A DNA stretch of 64,000 nucleotides, from NCBI GenBank assembly GCA_904418995.1, contig CAJFQF010000002.1, positions 1-64,000 of the forward strand, written 5' to 3'. Below, piece by piece: positions 18,188 to 26,927 of this stretch; the stretch's first letter is position 1; the number at the start of each line of letters is the position of its first letter. The stretch is from Heritagella_A intestinalis (GTDB lineage: Bacteria > Bacillota > Clostridia > Oscillospirales > Acutalibacteraceae). The notes below the pieces were generated by a model. That model was given only the letters and a program-made list of their open reading frames with translations, did not search any database and had not been told where the DNA came from. The translations under genes were made by a program, and so were the position numbers.

Positions 18188-18340
18188 ATTTAGGGAACTT
18201 TTTTGTAAAAAAGATTCCCTAAAAACCCTCAAAAAACTTTCATTTGTCCCCGGGTATCCCTTCTTCATAGAGGGGATACCCGGGGACGTATAAAATTCTT
18301 CGAGATTCTTAAGAACCTTCTTATAAGAAGGTTCTTAAGC
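18188..18340 (+). terminator. Cluster of three strong hairpins after leuB
   Basis: Three stems follow one another: TTTAGGGAA with TTCCCTAAA (~18189-18224), a perfect stem at 18246-18287 (GTCCCCGGGTATCCC arm), and CTTAAGAACCTTC with GAAGGTTCTTAAG at 18308-18339. The first has T-rich flanks. They probably separate leuB from azlC; three in a row is more than termination needs and they may be repeat elements. Confidence 0.6.
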
Positions 18341-18391
18341 GGGGCCTGGGGCAGAGCCCCAGTATCCCAAAGAAGGGGGAGACAGGAGAAA

Positions 18392-19117
18392 ATGGAATTG
18401 ACTTTTCGCAAGGGGGTAAGGGATGGGCTGCCCATTTGCCTGGGATATGTGTCGGTATCCTTTGCTTTCGGCATGATGGCGGTGGAAGGTGGCCTTCCGG
18501 CGTGGGTGGGGCTGCTCATCTCCATGACCAACCTGACCTCCGCCGGGCAGTTTGCCGGCCTGGAGCTGATTCTCAGCGGTGGCCTGTATATCGAAGTGGC
18601 GGTGACTACCTTTGTCATCAATGTGCGGTATCTGCTCATGTCCCTGTCCCTTTCCCAGAAAGTGGACCCGGCTATGAGCCAGCTGGAACGGTTCTTGTTA
18701 TCCTTTGGCATCACCGATGAGATTTTCGCCGTAGCCGTACAGCAAAAGGAACCGGTGAATTCCCGGTACCTGACGGGACTCATTTCCATGCCCTATGTGG
18801 GCTGGGCCCTGGGCACGCTCCTGGGGGCCACAGCGGCGGGAATCCTTCCGGCGCCGGTGCGCAGCGCTTTGGGCATCGCCATTTACGGGATGTTCCTGGC
18901 CATTATCATCCCGCCGGCTGTGAAGGCCAAACCCGTGGCTGTGGTGGTGATCGTAGCCGTGGTGCTCAGCTGCCTGTTCAAATGGGTTCCCGGCCTGAGC
19001 GCCGTTTCCTCCGGCTGGGCCATTTTGCTCTGTGCCATCCCGGCAGCCGCCTTTGCTGCTCTGCGTTGGCCGGTGGTGGAGGAAGGGGAAGAGGAAGCAA
19101 AGGAGGCGGCCTCATGA
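18392..19117 (+). CDS. azlC: Branched-chain amino acid exporter, large subunit
   Basis: 241 residues with about six to seven membrane helices. The N-terminus (FRKGVRDGLPICLGYVSVSFAFG) and NLTSAGQFAG are typical of AzlC, partner of AzlD in export of branched-chain amino acids or their analogues. It overlaps azlD by 4 nt (ATGA), the usual pairing. The position next to leuAB fits a role in leucine/valine balance. Confidence 0.92.
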   Translation: MELTFRKGVRDGLPICLGYVSVSFAFGMMAVEGGLPAWVGLLISMTNLTSAGQFAGLELILSGGLYIEVAVTTFVINVRYLLMSLSLSQKVDPAMSQLERFLLSFGITDEIFAVAVQQKEPVNSRYLTGLISMPYVGWALGTLLGATAAGILPAPVRSALGIAIYGMFLAIIIPPAVKAKPVAVVVIVAVVLSCLFKWVPGLSAVSSGWAILLCAIPAAAFAALRWPVVEEGEEEAKEAAS

Positions 19118-19452
19118 AGAACCTCCCGTATGTCCTCACCTGTATTTTCCTCATGGCGGCGGTGACCTATTTGGTGCGGATGCTGCCCCTGACCATCTTC
19201 CGCAAGCGCATTAACAACCGGTTTGTTCGTTCTTTCCTGGCCTATGTGCCCTATGCGGTGCTGGCGGCTATGACCTTCCCGGCCATTCTGGAATCCACTT
19301 CCAGCCTGTGGTCGGCCCTGGCAGGGTTGGCAGTGGCCCTGCTCCTGGCCTGGAAAAACCGCAGCCTCCTCACCGTGGCTTTAGGCGCGGTAGCGGCGGT
19401 GTTCGTAGTGGAGCAGGTGCTGGTGTATTTGCAAATGCTGTCGTTTTCATAA
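19114..19452 (+). CDS. azlD: Branched-chain amino acid exporter, small subunit
   Basis: 112 residues with four hydrophobic segments; TYLVRMLPLTIFRKR near the start and the PYAVLAAMTFP segment are AzlD hallmarks. ATG 19114 overlaps the azlC stop, with AAAGGAGGC upstream. It forms the exporter together with AzlC. Confidence 0.9.
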   Translation: MKNLPYVLTCIFLMAAVTYLVRMLPLTIFRKRINNRFVRSFLAYVPYAVLAAMTFPAILESTSSLWSALAGLAVALLLAWKNRSLLTVALGAVAAVFVVEQVLVYLQMLSFS

Positions 19453-19522
19453 ATGATTGTTGCAATCCGATTTGTTGTTTGATAGAATAAACTTTAGAAA
19501 GCAATAGATGGGAGGAATCACT

Positions 19523-20113
19523 GTGGAAATCAAGGAAGTTTTGCTGCGTAAGGTTCGGAATATCATGGAGGGCTGGGAGGATCACGACATTTATGCGGTT
19601 TCCTTCTTGGTGGACTTTAACGAGGACAATACCTTCCGCGGTGTTTCCAACGTGTCGGAATGGATGGTCAGCTGCAACCGGGAAGAGGACTGCGAGGATG
19701 CCGGACCTCTGGACGAAGAGCGCTGGAATTACGCATTTTGGAATCAGGAGGAGGAACCGGTGATCACGGCGGACGATGATGACCCGGAAATGGCTTTGCT
19801 GTTTGATTGGTATCACCAGCAGGGCCTGACCCATATTGGCAGCGAATCCGAAGACGACGACTACGACGAAGAGATGAATTATGTGGGTAAGGGTCCTGAG
19901 GGGCATTACCAGCTGCTGGTGCTGGCGGCGGAAGTGGCCCGGCAGCTTCAAGAGGAAGGTTTCTTGGAAAAACGATTTCACAAGAAGATTCCCATTATTG
20001 TCCATGGATTAGAATATGCCTGGTATGATTTAGAGGCCACTAAATTGGCCAATCCCCATGGTGAGGCAGAAGCGTTTTTGGAGTACGTCCGTCAGGAGCT
20101 GGAAGAGCTGTAA
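19523..20113 (+). CDS. Hypothetical acidic protein
   Basis: 196 residues from GTG 19523, which has GGGAGG (19510-19515) in front; an ATG at 19508 overlaps that site and is less likely. The protein is very acidic (runs such as SESEDDDYDEEMN) with aromatic clusters, soluble, no signal or membrane segment. It may be related to the DUF4303-type proteins, but I do not recognise it with confidence. It stands alone between azlD and a convergent gene. Confidence 0.6.
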   Translation: MEIKEVLLRKVRNIMEGWEDHDIYAVSFLVDFNEDNTFRGVSNVSEWMVSCNREEDCEDAGPLDEERWNYAFWNQEEEPVITADDDDPEMALLFDWYHQQGLTHIGSESEDDDYDEEMNYVGKGPEGHYQLLVLAAEVARQLQEEGFLEKRFHKKIPIIVHGLEYAWYDLEATKLANPHGEAEAFLEYVRQELEEL

Positions 20114-20165
20114 TTTCATGCTTTTGATGGTTCTGTATTTGATACGGTGATTGTGCTGCCCGGAG

Positions 20166-20549
20166 TTAAGGCTTATTCTTTCCCTGCATCCGTTGGCACA
20201 GGCCCATAGCGGGCAGGCAAAGAACTCCCCACAGGAGGGTGTAGGGCAGACAGACTTGTCCCAGCAGGTTCAGGGGCATTTTGGAGTAGTCCCATACATT
20301 CCGGCGCAGAACTAGATTGAACACCACCCCAAAGCAGAATTCCACTGCCGTAATAGAGAGCGCCCCGGCCAAGCAGCGCTGTGCCATTGGCCGGCGGCGC
20401 ATTTTTTTGTTATTGCACACCCGATGAATGATGGGCAGGCAGATTCCCCCGGCGGCGGCCATAGAGGGGTGAGTGTGTCCCCGCCAGAGAATCTCCAGCA
20501 GGGGATAAAGAGTGCTTCCCGTAAGAAAGAGGGCTGCGTTTTTGGGCAT
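20166..20549 (-). CDS. Small membrane protein, ABC_trans_CmpB-like
   Basis: 127 residues with about four hydrophobic segments. The stretch LWRGHTHPSMAAAGGICLP is typical of the putative permease family called ABC_trans_CmpB in Clostridia, which has no proven transport function. Here it forms a single short domain. Convergent with the acidic protein gene and divergent from galE. Confidence 0.7.
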   Translation of the reverse strand: MPKNAALFLTGSTLYPLLEILWRGHTHPSMAAAGGICLPIIHRVCNNKKMRRRPMAQRCLAGALSITAVEFCFGVVFNLVLRRNVWDYSKMPLNLLGQVCLPYTLLWGVLCLPAMGLCQRMQGKNKP

Positions 20550-20714
20550 ACTACTTAGAAACTCCTTTCCCGAGTAAAATTCTTCCCCATTAGCATGGCC
20601 CGGAAAGAGCCGGATACTCTCCGGAGATTTTTTCCACGGCGTACTATAATTTCACAGAAAATCGTGCTATAATGGCGGTACAACTTCAGAGACGAAAAAG
20701 AGAGGATGATTTCC

Positions 20715-21782
20715 ATGATGAAAATTTTAGTCACCGGCGGCGCTGGCTATATCGGCAGCCATACCTGCGTTTCCCTTTTGGAAGCCGGCTATGAAGTGGT
20801 TGTGGCGGATAATCTGGTAAACAGTAAAAAAGAAGCCCTGGACCGTGTGGAAGAAATTACTGGAAAGTCTTTGACTTTTTACGAAGTAGACGTCTGCGAC
20901 CGGGATGCTATGGAGACCCTTTTCTCCAAGGAGACTATCGGCGCGGTGATTCATTTTGCTGGCCTGAAGGCGGTGGGCGAATCGGTGCGGGTGCCCCTGC
21001 GATACTATGAGAACAACCTGATTTCTACGCTGGTTCTGCTGGAAACCATGCAGCGCCACGGCGTGAAGAATCTGGTGTTCAGCTCTTCCGCCACGGTGTA
21101 CGGCAATCCGGCCACCGTGCCCATTACCGAGGACTTTCCCCTGTCGGTTACTAATCCCTACGGCGCCACCAAGCTGATGATTGAAACCATGCTCAAGGAC
21201 ATGGCCAAAGCGGACCCGGAATTTAATCCCATTCTGCTCCGATATTTCAATCCGGTTGGGGCCCATGAAAGCGGCAAAATCGGGGAAGACCCCAACGGCA
21301 TCCCCAACAATCTGGTTCCCTATATTACCCAGGTGGCCATTGGTAAGCTGGAAAAGCTTCGGGTGTTCGGAGACGATTATCCCACCCATGACGGCACCGG
21401 CGTGCGGGACTATATCCATGTGGTGGATTTGGCTGGGGGCCACGTAGCAGCCCTGAAGCTCTTCGGCGAAGACGGCAAGGCGAACTGCGGCCTGCGGATT
21501 TATAACCTGGGTACCGGCGTGGGATATTCGGTGCTGGATATGGTCAAGGCCTTTGGGAAGGCAGTAGGCCGGCCCATTCCCTATGAGATTGCCCCCCGCC
21601 GTCCGGGAGACGTGCCTGCCCTTTACGCGGACTGCACCAAGGCCAAGGAGGAGCTTCACTGGGAAGCCAAAAAGACCCTGGACGATATGTGCGCTGATTC
21701 CTGGCGCTGGCAATCCCAAAACCCCAACGGCTACCGGGCAGTGCCCGGTTCCGATTCGCGGGATAGCGTCATCAAGGCATGA
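20715..21782 (+). CDS. galE: UDP-glucose 4-epimerase with a repeat-derived tail
   Basis: Interconverts UDP-glucose and UDP-galactose with bound NAD. 355 residues from ATG 20715 (GAGG at 20702-20705). Seen: NAD-binding VTGGAGYIGSH, catalytic SSSATVYG and YGATK, and a GalE C-terminal part. Family members normally end near the QNPNGY motif. Here ~15 further residues (RAVPGSDSRDSVIKA) are encoded by DNA that recurs 107 bp downstream, so a repeat seems to have replaced the original stop. Confidence 0.95.
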   Translation: MMKILVTGGAGYIGSHTCVSLLEAGYEVVVADNLVNSKKEALDRVEEITGKSLTFYEVDVCDRDAMETLFSKETIGAVIHFAGLKAVGESVRVPLRYYENNLISTLVLLETMQRHGVKNLVFSSSATVYGNPATVPITEDFPLSVTNPYGATKLMIETMLKDMAKADPEFNPILLRYFNPVGAHESGKIGEDPNGIPNNLVPYITQVAIGKLEKLRVFGDDYPTHDGTGVRDYIHVVDLAGGHVAALKLFGEDGKANCGLRIYNLGTGVGYSVLDMVKAFGKAVGRPIPYEIAPRRPGDVPALYADCTKAKEELHWEAKKTLDDMCADSWRWQSQNPNGYRAVPGSDSRDSVIKA

Positions 21783-21888
21783 GCTAATTTGTCGCGGGGG
21801 AAGCTGGCAGGAAGGCGAAGGGCTTTCTGTTTTTGGGCAGTGGTCTCCGCACCCGAGCCGGTAGGCGAGACAGCGTCATCAAGGAATG
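21736..21888 (+). repeat. Direct repeat spanning the galE 3' end
   Basis: Two units, 21736-21781 and 21835-21888, both begin with GGGCAGTG and end with GAYAGCGTCATCAAGG plus ATG. The middle of the second (CGAGCCGGTAGGCGAGAC) resembles the flank of REP1 copy A. The first unit lies inside galE and supplies its last codons. Confidence 0.6.
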
Positions 21889-22056
21889 CCCTATTCTGTA
21901 GGCGTGATGGAAAGCCATACAGCGAGCGATGCCGCTTCTCTGACCGCCATCGAAATTGACGCAAGCTCGCTTGCAGGCGATTTCGCCCGGCGTGTCAACC
22001 TGCCAACCCCTACGAATCTTTTGCTTCCTTTTCTTTTCGTTAAGAAAAGGAAGGCG

Positions 22057-22125
22057 CCGTGTGCCAGTGGCACACAATCAGGGCGCCGACCGAACCGGCA
22101 GGTGAGAAGCCCCGTCGCGGCATGA
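22057..22125. repeat. Intergenic palindromic repeat REP1, copy C
   Basis: Dyad GTGTGCCAGTGGCACAC followed by GCGCCGACCGAACCGGCAGG, the inverse of copy B. The gap 21783-22243 otherwise shows only short inverted repeats (such as AAGCTCGCTTGC) and an AAGAAAAGG dyad near 22030-22052; I see no gene in it. Confidence 0.7.
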
Positions 22126-22243
22126 GCGACAAGGTGGTCAATCGATGCATAGAACGATAAGGAGAATAAGCGAGAAGAATAGAAGAAAACCCATAGAACT
22201 CCCCGTCACGCTGTGTGCGCTTTTTCAAAAGGAGGACAAGACC

Positions 22244-22927
22244 ATGGACAGCAAAATCCATCAATGGATGGAGCAATACACCCGAGCATTGCGGGATACT
22301 TTTGGCAGCCGCCTGTGGTTTGTGGGCCTCCAGGGAAGCTATGCCCGGGGAGAGGCCACGGCCCAGAGCGATATTGACGCCGTGGTCATTCTAGATCGGG
22401 TTTCCCCGGCGGATTTGGCCGCCTACAGCGCCATGCTGGACCGCCTGCCGGACCGGGATAAGGTCTGCGGCTTTATTTCCGGAAAAGACGAGCTCTTTTC
22501 TTGGGAGCCTTCGGACTTGTTCCAGTTCCTCTATGACACCACGCCGGTGTTGGGCAGCCTGAAGCCCCTGCGGGAGCGGGTTTCCCGGGAGGATATTCGC
22601 CGGGCGGCCTGGACGGGGCTCTGCAATGTGTACCACCTGTGCGCCCACAATATGGTTCACGAGAAAGACTCGGATATTCTCCAAGGCCTGTATAAGTCTG
22701 CAACCTTTACCCTGCAGGCGATTTGTTATCTCCAAACCGGCGTTTATGAGAAAACCCGGGAAAAGCTGGCGGCCCGCTTGCAGCCTGATGACCGGAAAAT
22801 TTTAGAGTGGGGACACGAAAGCCGGGAGAGGCCCCTTTCCCCAGAAAAATTCCAGTCCCTATCCGGAAACCTGCTGGTGTGGGCCAGGGAAGGCCTTTCG
22901 CATTTTTCAAAGGAGCGCGGTTGTTAA
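22244..22927 (+). CDS. Nucleotidyltransferase domain protein
   Basis: 227 residues from ATG 22244 behind AAAAGGAGGAC. Near the N-terminus it has the polymerase-beta-type signature GSYARGEATAQSDIDAVV (~31-48), with Gly-Ser and two metal-binding Asp residues (43, 45). The rest is helical. Proteins of this kind include aminoglycoside adenylyltransferase relatives and MNT-type antitoxins; no HEPN partner gene follows, and the substrate is unknown. Confidence 0.8.
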   Translation: MDSKIHQWMEQYTRALRDTFGSRLWFVGLQGSYARGEATAQSDIDAVVILDRVSPADLAAYSAMLDRLPDRDKVCGFISGKDELFSWEPSDLFQFLYDTTPVLGSLKPLRERVSREDIRRAAWTGLCNVYHLCAHNMVHEKDSDILQGLYKSATFTLQAICYLQTGVYEKTREKLAARLQPDDRKILEWGHESRERPLSPEKFQSLSGNLLVWAREGLSHFSKERGC

Positions 22928-23002
22928 AGTGGAGCACCAGTACCCACACCCCGCGAAAACGATAATTGCCAGCAAATGCTATCCGCAAAAGGAGGAATCC
23001 CC

Positions 23003-23563
23003 ATGAACGAACCCATCATTCTGGCTTCCGGCTCTCCCCGCCGGCGGGAGCTGTTGGCCCTGGCCGGCATCCCCTTCCGGGTGCAGGTCTCCCAGACGGA
23101 CGAAACCCTGCCCCAGGGCATATCCCCCGAAAAGGCAGTGGAGATTTTGGCCCAGCGGAAAGCCCGGAGCATCCCCTCCCAAACGGAGCTGATTTTGGCG
23201 GCGGATACGGTGGTGGCCCTGGATGGGAAAATCTACGGCAAGCCCCAAAACGAAGAGGACGCCCGGCGGATTCTCGCGGAGCTTTCCGGGAAAATCCACC
23301 AGGTACATACCGGCGTCTGTCTGCGCAGAGGGGAAAAAGAGTGCGTGTTTCACGAAACTGCCCAGGTGGAATTCTATCCCCTGACAGAGGAGGAGATTGC
23401 CCGCTATGTGGCTTCCGGGGAGCCCATGGACAAGGCCGGGGCTTATGGAATCCAGGGCAAGGGAGCCCTCTTAGTGCGCCGTATTACAGGGGATTACTAC
23501 ACCATTGTGGGCCTGCCCATTGCCCGGGTGGCCCGGAAACTGGCGGAATTTGCCGAAGCATAA
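23003..23563 (+). CDS. maf: Maf-like nucleotide pyrophosphatase
   Basis: Hydrolyses dTTP/UTP or modified nucleotides to monophosphates; linked in Bacillus to septum control. 186 residues. Seen: ASGSPRRREL (~8-17), AADTVV with the catalytic Asp (~67), GKP, and the C-terminal DKAGAYGIQGKGA. ATG 23003 follows AAAAGGAGGAA. The upstream gene ends 75 nt before. Confidence 0.94.
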   Translation: MNEPIILASGSPRRRELLALAGIPFRVQVSQTDETLPQGISPEKAVEILAQRKARSIPSQTELILAADTVVALDGKIYGKPQNEEDARRILAELSGKIHQVHTGVCLRRGEKECVFHETAQVEFYPLTEEEIARYVASGEPMDKAGAYGIQGKGALLVRRITGDYYTIVGLPIARVARKLAEFAEA

Positions 23564-23567
23564 CGGA

Positions 23568-23605
23568 AGCCTCTCCTCCCACCAACTGGGAAGAGGGGCT
23601 TTTTG
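23568..23605 (+). terminator. Terminator after maf
   Basis: GCCTCTCCTCCC and GGGAAGAGGGGC pair, followed by TTTTT. Confidence 0.75.
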
Positions 23606-23658
23606 TGTTTGCGTTGTTATGGGGCCATATGCTGTTATCCAATACGAGGAGTGCGAAA

Positions 23659-24444
23659 ATGAAAAATATAGAAATCGACCATGGAAATCCCTTTGACTGG
23701 GGCCGGGCCTCCCGGGAATACGCCCGCTATCGGGACATTTACCCGCCGGCGTTTTATGAAAAGATTTTGGGGCTGGGACTGTGCCGAAAAGGGCAGAAGG
23801 TGCTGGATTTGGGCACGGGTACCGGTGTGCTGCCCCGGAATCTCTACCCTTGGGGAGCAGAGTTCACCGGCGTGGATATTTCGGAAAACCAGATTGCCCA
23901 GGCGGAACGCCTCACCCAAGAAGCCGGCATGAAAATTGCCTACCGGGTGTCGCCTGGGGAGGAGTTGGATTTTCCCGAGGAAACCTTTGATGTGGTAACG
24001 GCCTGCCAGTGCTTTCAGTATTTTGACCGGCAGCGCCTGTTTCCGGAGCTGCACCGGGTTTTGAAGCCCGAGGGCCGTTTCTGCATCCTGTTTATGGCCT
24101 GGCTGCCGGAGGAAAGCCCCATTGCCGCCAAAACAGAGGAGCTGGTTCTGCGCTATAATCCCAGCTGGACCGGCGCCCATATGACTCGGGCCCTGCCGGA
24201 GATTCCCGAGGAATCCAAAGGGCTGTTTGACGTGGAGGAGCGATTCGGCTTTGATTTAGATATCCCCTTTACCCGGGAAACCTGGAACGGCCGTATCCGC
24301 GCCTGCCGGGGGATTGGGGCGTCCTCTCTGCCGGAGGAGGAAATCGCCCGTTTTGATGAAGAGCATCGGGCGTTTCTTGCCGCTGTCCCCGAGCCCTTTA
24401 CCATTCCGCACTTTGCCACCGTCCTGCTTCTGCGGAAAAAATAA
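23659..24444 (+). CDS. Class I SAM-dependent methyltransferase
   Basis: 261 residues from ATG 23659. Motif I VLDLGTGTGVLP (~50-61), the acidic FTGVDIS strand, and FDVVTACQCFQYF (motif IV region) define a Rossmann methyltransferase of the UbiE/YcgJ type. The substrate is unknown. It follows a terminator, so probably has its own promoter. Long open frame upstream in the same phase is the out-of-frame shadow of maf. Confidence 0.85.
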   Translation: MKNIEIDHGNPFDWGRASREYARYRDIYPPAFYEKILGLGLCRKGQKVLDLGTGTGVLPRNLYPWGAEFTGVDISENQIAQAERLTQEAGMKIAYRVSPGEELDFPEETFDVVTACQCFQYFDRQRLFPELHRVLKPEGRFCILFMAWLPEESPIAAKTEELVLRYNPSWTGAHMTRALPEIPEESKGLFDVEERFGFDLDIPFTRETWNGRIRACRGIGASSLPEEEIARFDEEHRAFLAAVPEPFTIPHFATVLLLRKK

Positions 24445-24523
24445 CCGCCTGCAATACCCGGAACCAAAAGACAAGCCATCCTCATAGACTGGTATATGGG
24501 AAGAAGAGGGAGGGCGGTTCCAT

Positions 24524-25156
24524 ATGAGGCGGTTTCGGAGAAGACGGCGTGGGCGCAGGCTGAACCGGCGGGGATTTTTTACCCTGGCGCTGCTTTTCTG
24601 CCTGGTAGCAGCGGGCCTGATAGAATGGCGTATCCACAGCGTTTTCTCCGATGTGACCTATCAGCAGGTACAACGGATGGTCACCCAGGCGGTGGAGGAG
24701 ACGGTGGAGGAGGTCTCCGGGCAGGAGCTTTCCCTGGTGGAAATGGCGCAGGGAGAGGACGGCGCATTGCAGAGCCTGACGGTGGATTCCGCCGCCATGA
24801 ACCGGGTCAAAAGCCAGGTGGCCTTGGGAGTGCAGGAGCGCCTTTCTGAGGAGCACGGGGAAACGGGGATTCCTCTGGGGACCCTGCTGGGCAGTGCGCT
24901 GCTCCATGGCCGGGGGCCTTCGGTGCCCCTGCGGGTTACGGCGGACGGCAATGTGCAGGTGGATTATGAGAGCAGCTTTTCCTCTGCCGGGGTCAACCAG
25001 ACCTGTCACCGGATTGTACTGACCGTCAAAGTGGAGGCCTTTTCCTATGTACCCGGGGCGTCCAGCCGGGTGGAATCGGAGACCAGCGCGGTGTTGACGG
25101 AGACGGTGATTGTGGGGCAGGTTCCCCAATTACTTACCGGCTGGCAGGCAAAGTAA
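24524..25156 (+). CDS. yunB: Sporulation protein YunB
   Basis: 210 residues with an Arg-rich N-terminus, one membrane helix (~17-35), and an extracytoplasmic domain with GTLLGSALLHGRGP, the part most typical of YunB. In Bacillus, yunB is a sporulation gene of the mother cell; its exact role is unclear. Supports spore formation in this organism along with sigG. Confidence 0.88.
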   Translation: MRRFRRRRRGRRLNRRGFFTLALLFCLVAAGLIEWRIHSVFSDVTYQQVQRMVTQAVEETVEEVSGQELSLVEMAQGEDGALQSLTVDSAAMNRVKSQVALGVQERLSEEHGETGIPLGTLLGSALLHGRGPSVPLRVTADGNVQVDYESSFSSAGVNQTCHRIVLTVKVEAFSYVPGASSRVESETSAVLTETVIVGQVPQLLTGWQAK

Positions 25157-25220
25157 GCCTTTGGGCAGGGAATCACGTTTCGTTTTTCTGTCAGCATTTA
25201 TCATAGAATTAAGTAAAATC

Positions 25221-25257
25221 AAAGCCGTATCCCTTTTTTTGGGGATACGGCTTTTAC
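25221..25257. terminator. Bidirectional terminator between yunB and the DUF3810 gene
   Basis: AAAGCCGTATCCC and GGGATACGGCTTT form a long stem with A/T tracts on both sides, between convergent genes. Confidence 0.85.
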
Positions 25258-25259
25258 TG

Positions 25260-26381
25260 TTAGGAATGGTTTGCCCGGTAGTCTGCCAGCAGCAAATCTA
25301 CCACGCGGCCATAGCTCTGTACGCCGTCCTCCTGTCGGTTGGCTTGGAGATAGGCGTTGTTTACGGTTCTGGAAATCTCCGAAACCGGCCCCTCAAACTG
25401 TTGCCAGTAAGCGGAGTTAAAGGCCAAATCCCGCCGTACCCCCTCGCTGAGCGTAGCATAGGCGGCTTGCCACAGTTCCTGGTCGGCACTGTACAGGGCG
25501 TTATTGGTGTGGACAAAGGCCAGCATAGCCCCGGAATATTGAAATTCAATACTCTCGCTGTTCCGGCAGGCCAGATAGGCGATAAAATTGGCTTCGTCCT
25601 CCCGCATATAGCCCCGCAGGTGGCTGAGCTCGTGGCACATAGTGGCAGGCTGGGAGTAGTCCGGCACATCGGTGTTCACATTGGCCTCAAAGGTGAAGGG
25701 GACGAAGATGCCGGTAATATCACACCAGGACATTAGTCGGGAGGCCAGCACTGGCTTGGGCGCGCCGTAGCCCGCTGTCAGGGTGGGGTATTGGGCTTCC
25801 AGGGTGTCGTAGCTGACCCGGGCCTGCTGGGCTTTTTCCGCCTGGGAAGAGAAGCCGCTGACCATGACTCCTTGCCCGTCCTCGGGAAGCTGGGCCCGGA
25901 GGCTGTTGACGTCTTCCACCAGAGAAAGGCACAGGGTATACAGCTCCTCCACCGAGGAATCCCGCACCGGCAGGCCGCTGACTTGGGCGAAGGTATAGCG
26001 GGAATAGTTGATGCCGCAGAAGGTCACAAAGACAAAATAGACTACCGAGAGGGCGCACAGGGGCGTAATCAGGAAGCGAAACAGCCGTTGTCCACGTTTT
26101 TCCCGGCGGCGGACCAGACGAGTAATCCCCACAACGAAATAGGCCAGCACACCGATTATCAGTAAATACAGGAGAATTTCCGCCAGGGAGAAGGGCAGCA
26201 GGGAAGTGAAAAAATTCACCCCCTGGGAGAGATAGCGGTACACCGTGCGGGCCCAGCCTTCGGCAAAATCGGGCCACGCTGCCGCAAAGCCCGTGAGCAG
26301 CAGCCCCAGGGGGAACAAAATCAGCAGCCAAAGCCGTTTTAAGGCAAGGTTCTTTTTCAAAAATTGGAAAAACCGTCGCAT
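25260..26381 (-). CDS. DUF3810 membrane protein with zinc-protease-like motif
   Basis: 373 residues. ATG 26381 is chosen for the GGAGGA just upstream. Three membrane helices lie in the first ~135 residues. The outer part holds MCHELSHLRGYMREDEANF: HExxH-like spacing (HELSH) followed by a downstream Glu, as in zinc metallopeptidases. DUF3810 proteins are known in Clostridia and Bacteroidetes; activity is not proven. Confidence 0.8.
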   Translation of the reverse strand: MRRFFQFLKKNLALKRLWLLILFPLGLLLTGFAAAWPDFAEGWARTVYRYLSQGVNFFTSLLPFSLAEILLYLLIIGVLAYFVVGITRLVRRREKRGQRLFRFLITPLCALSVVYFVFVTFCGINYSRYTFAQVSGLPVRDSSVEELYTLCLSLVEDVNSLRAQLPEDGQGVMVSGFSSQAEKAQQARVSYDTLEAQYPTLTAGYGAPKPVLASRLMSWCDITGIFVPFTFEANVNTDVPDYSQPATMCHELSHLRGYMREDEANFIAYLACRNSESIEFQYSGAMLAFVHTNNALYSADQELWQAAYATLSEGVRRDLAFNSAYWQQFEGPVSEISRTVNNAYLQANRQEDGVQSYGRVVDLLLADYRANHS

Positions 26382-26514
26382 GAAAGTCCTCCGTTGTTTT
26401 TTCTTCATTGTAGTGGGAAAGGACGGAAACTGTCAAGCCGTGCTTGTATTCCAACGGAGAGGAATGTTGCTTTTCTACTATCTTCGCGTCGTTTTTGGAG
26501 AAAGAGCGGGAGGG

Positions 26515-26808
26515 CTAATCGCCTTTTATGGCCTGTTTGCCCAGTTGATGGATATACACCGCGCAGCCAGCGCAGAGGATACCTTGGACTATACCAGTAA
26601 AAATGGCGGCCAACACCGACTGCCAGCCGGAGAGGGGAGAGACGGACAGCACCCATACCAGGGCAAGAATCACGCTGACGCCGCCAAGGGTGGCGGGAAT
26701 CAAGGCGTCGGGAAATTTTTTGCTGCGCCGCAGCCCCACACCCAGCACATAGAGGGCGGGAATCAGGATGAGCAGTTCCGGTCGGATAAAATCCGTAAGA
26801 GCTTCCAC
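26515..26808 (-). CDS. Phage-type holin family protein (Hol44-like)
   Basis: 97 residues from GTG 26808 with a perfect AAAGGAGGTG 5-6 nt upstream. Four short hydrophobic segments and the pattern FIRPELLILIPALYVLG then SGWQSVLAAIFTGIVQGIL are typical of the holin superfamily V group (Phage_holin_5_2). No other phage gene lies near, and such lone holins are common in Clostridia; a role in lysis or spore release is unproven. Confidence 0.75.
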   Translation of the reverse strand: MEALTDFIRPELLILIPALYVLGVGLRRSKKFPDALIPATLGGVSVILALVWVLSVSPLSGWQSVLAAIFTGIVQGILCAGCAVYIHQLGKQAIKGD

Positions 26809-26927
26809 AAAAACACCTCCTTTTTGGGAAGTCCCTTTCCAGTATATGCCCGCCGCCGCGGAGTGTCTCCCAGAAAGTTGCATCTATAGCAGCTTGGAGG
26901 ATACTTCTCAATGCCGCTATCCTTCGG

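Noticed and set aside
17039..18268. 409-codon minus-strand frame
   Set aside because: Antisense of leuB; no start signal and low-complexity translation.
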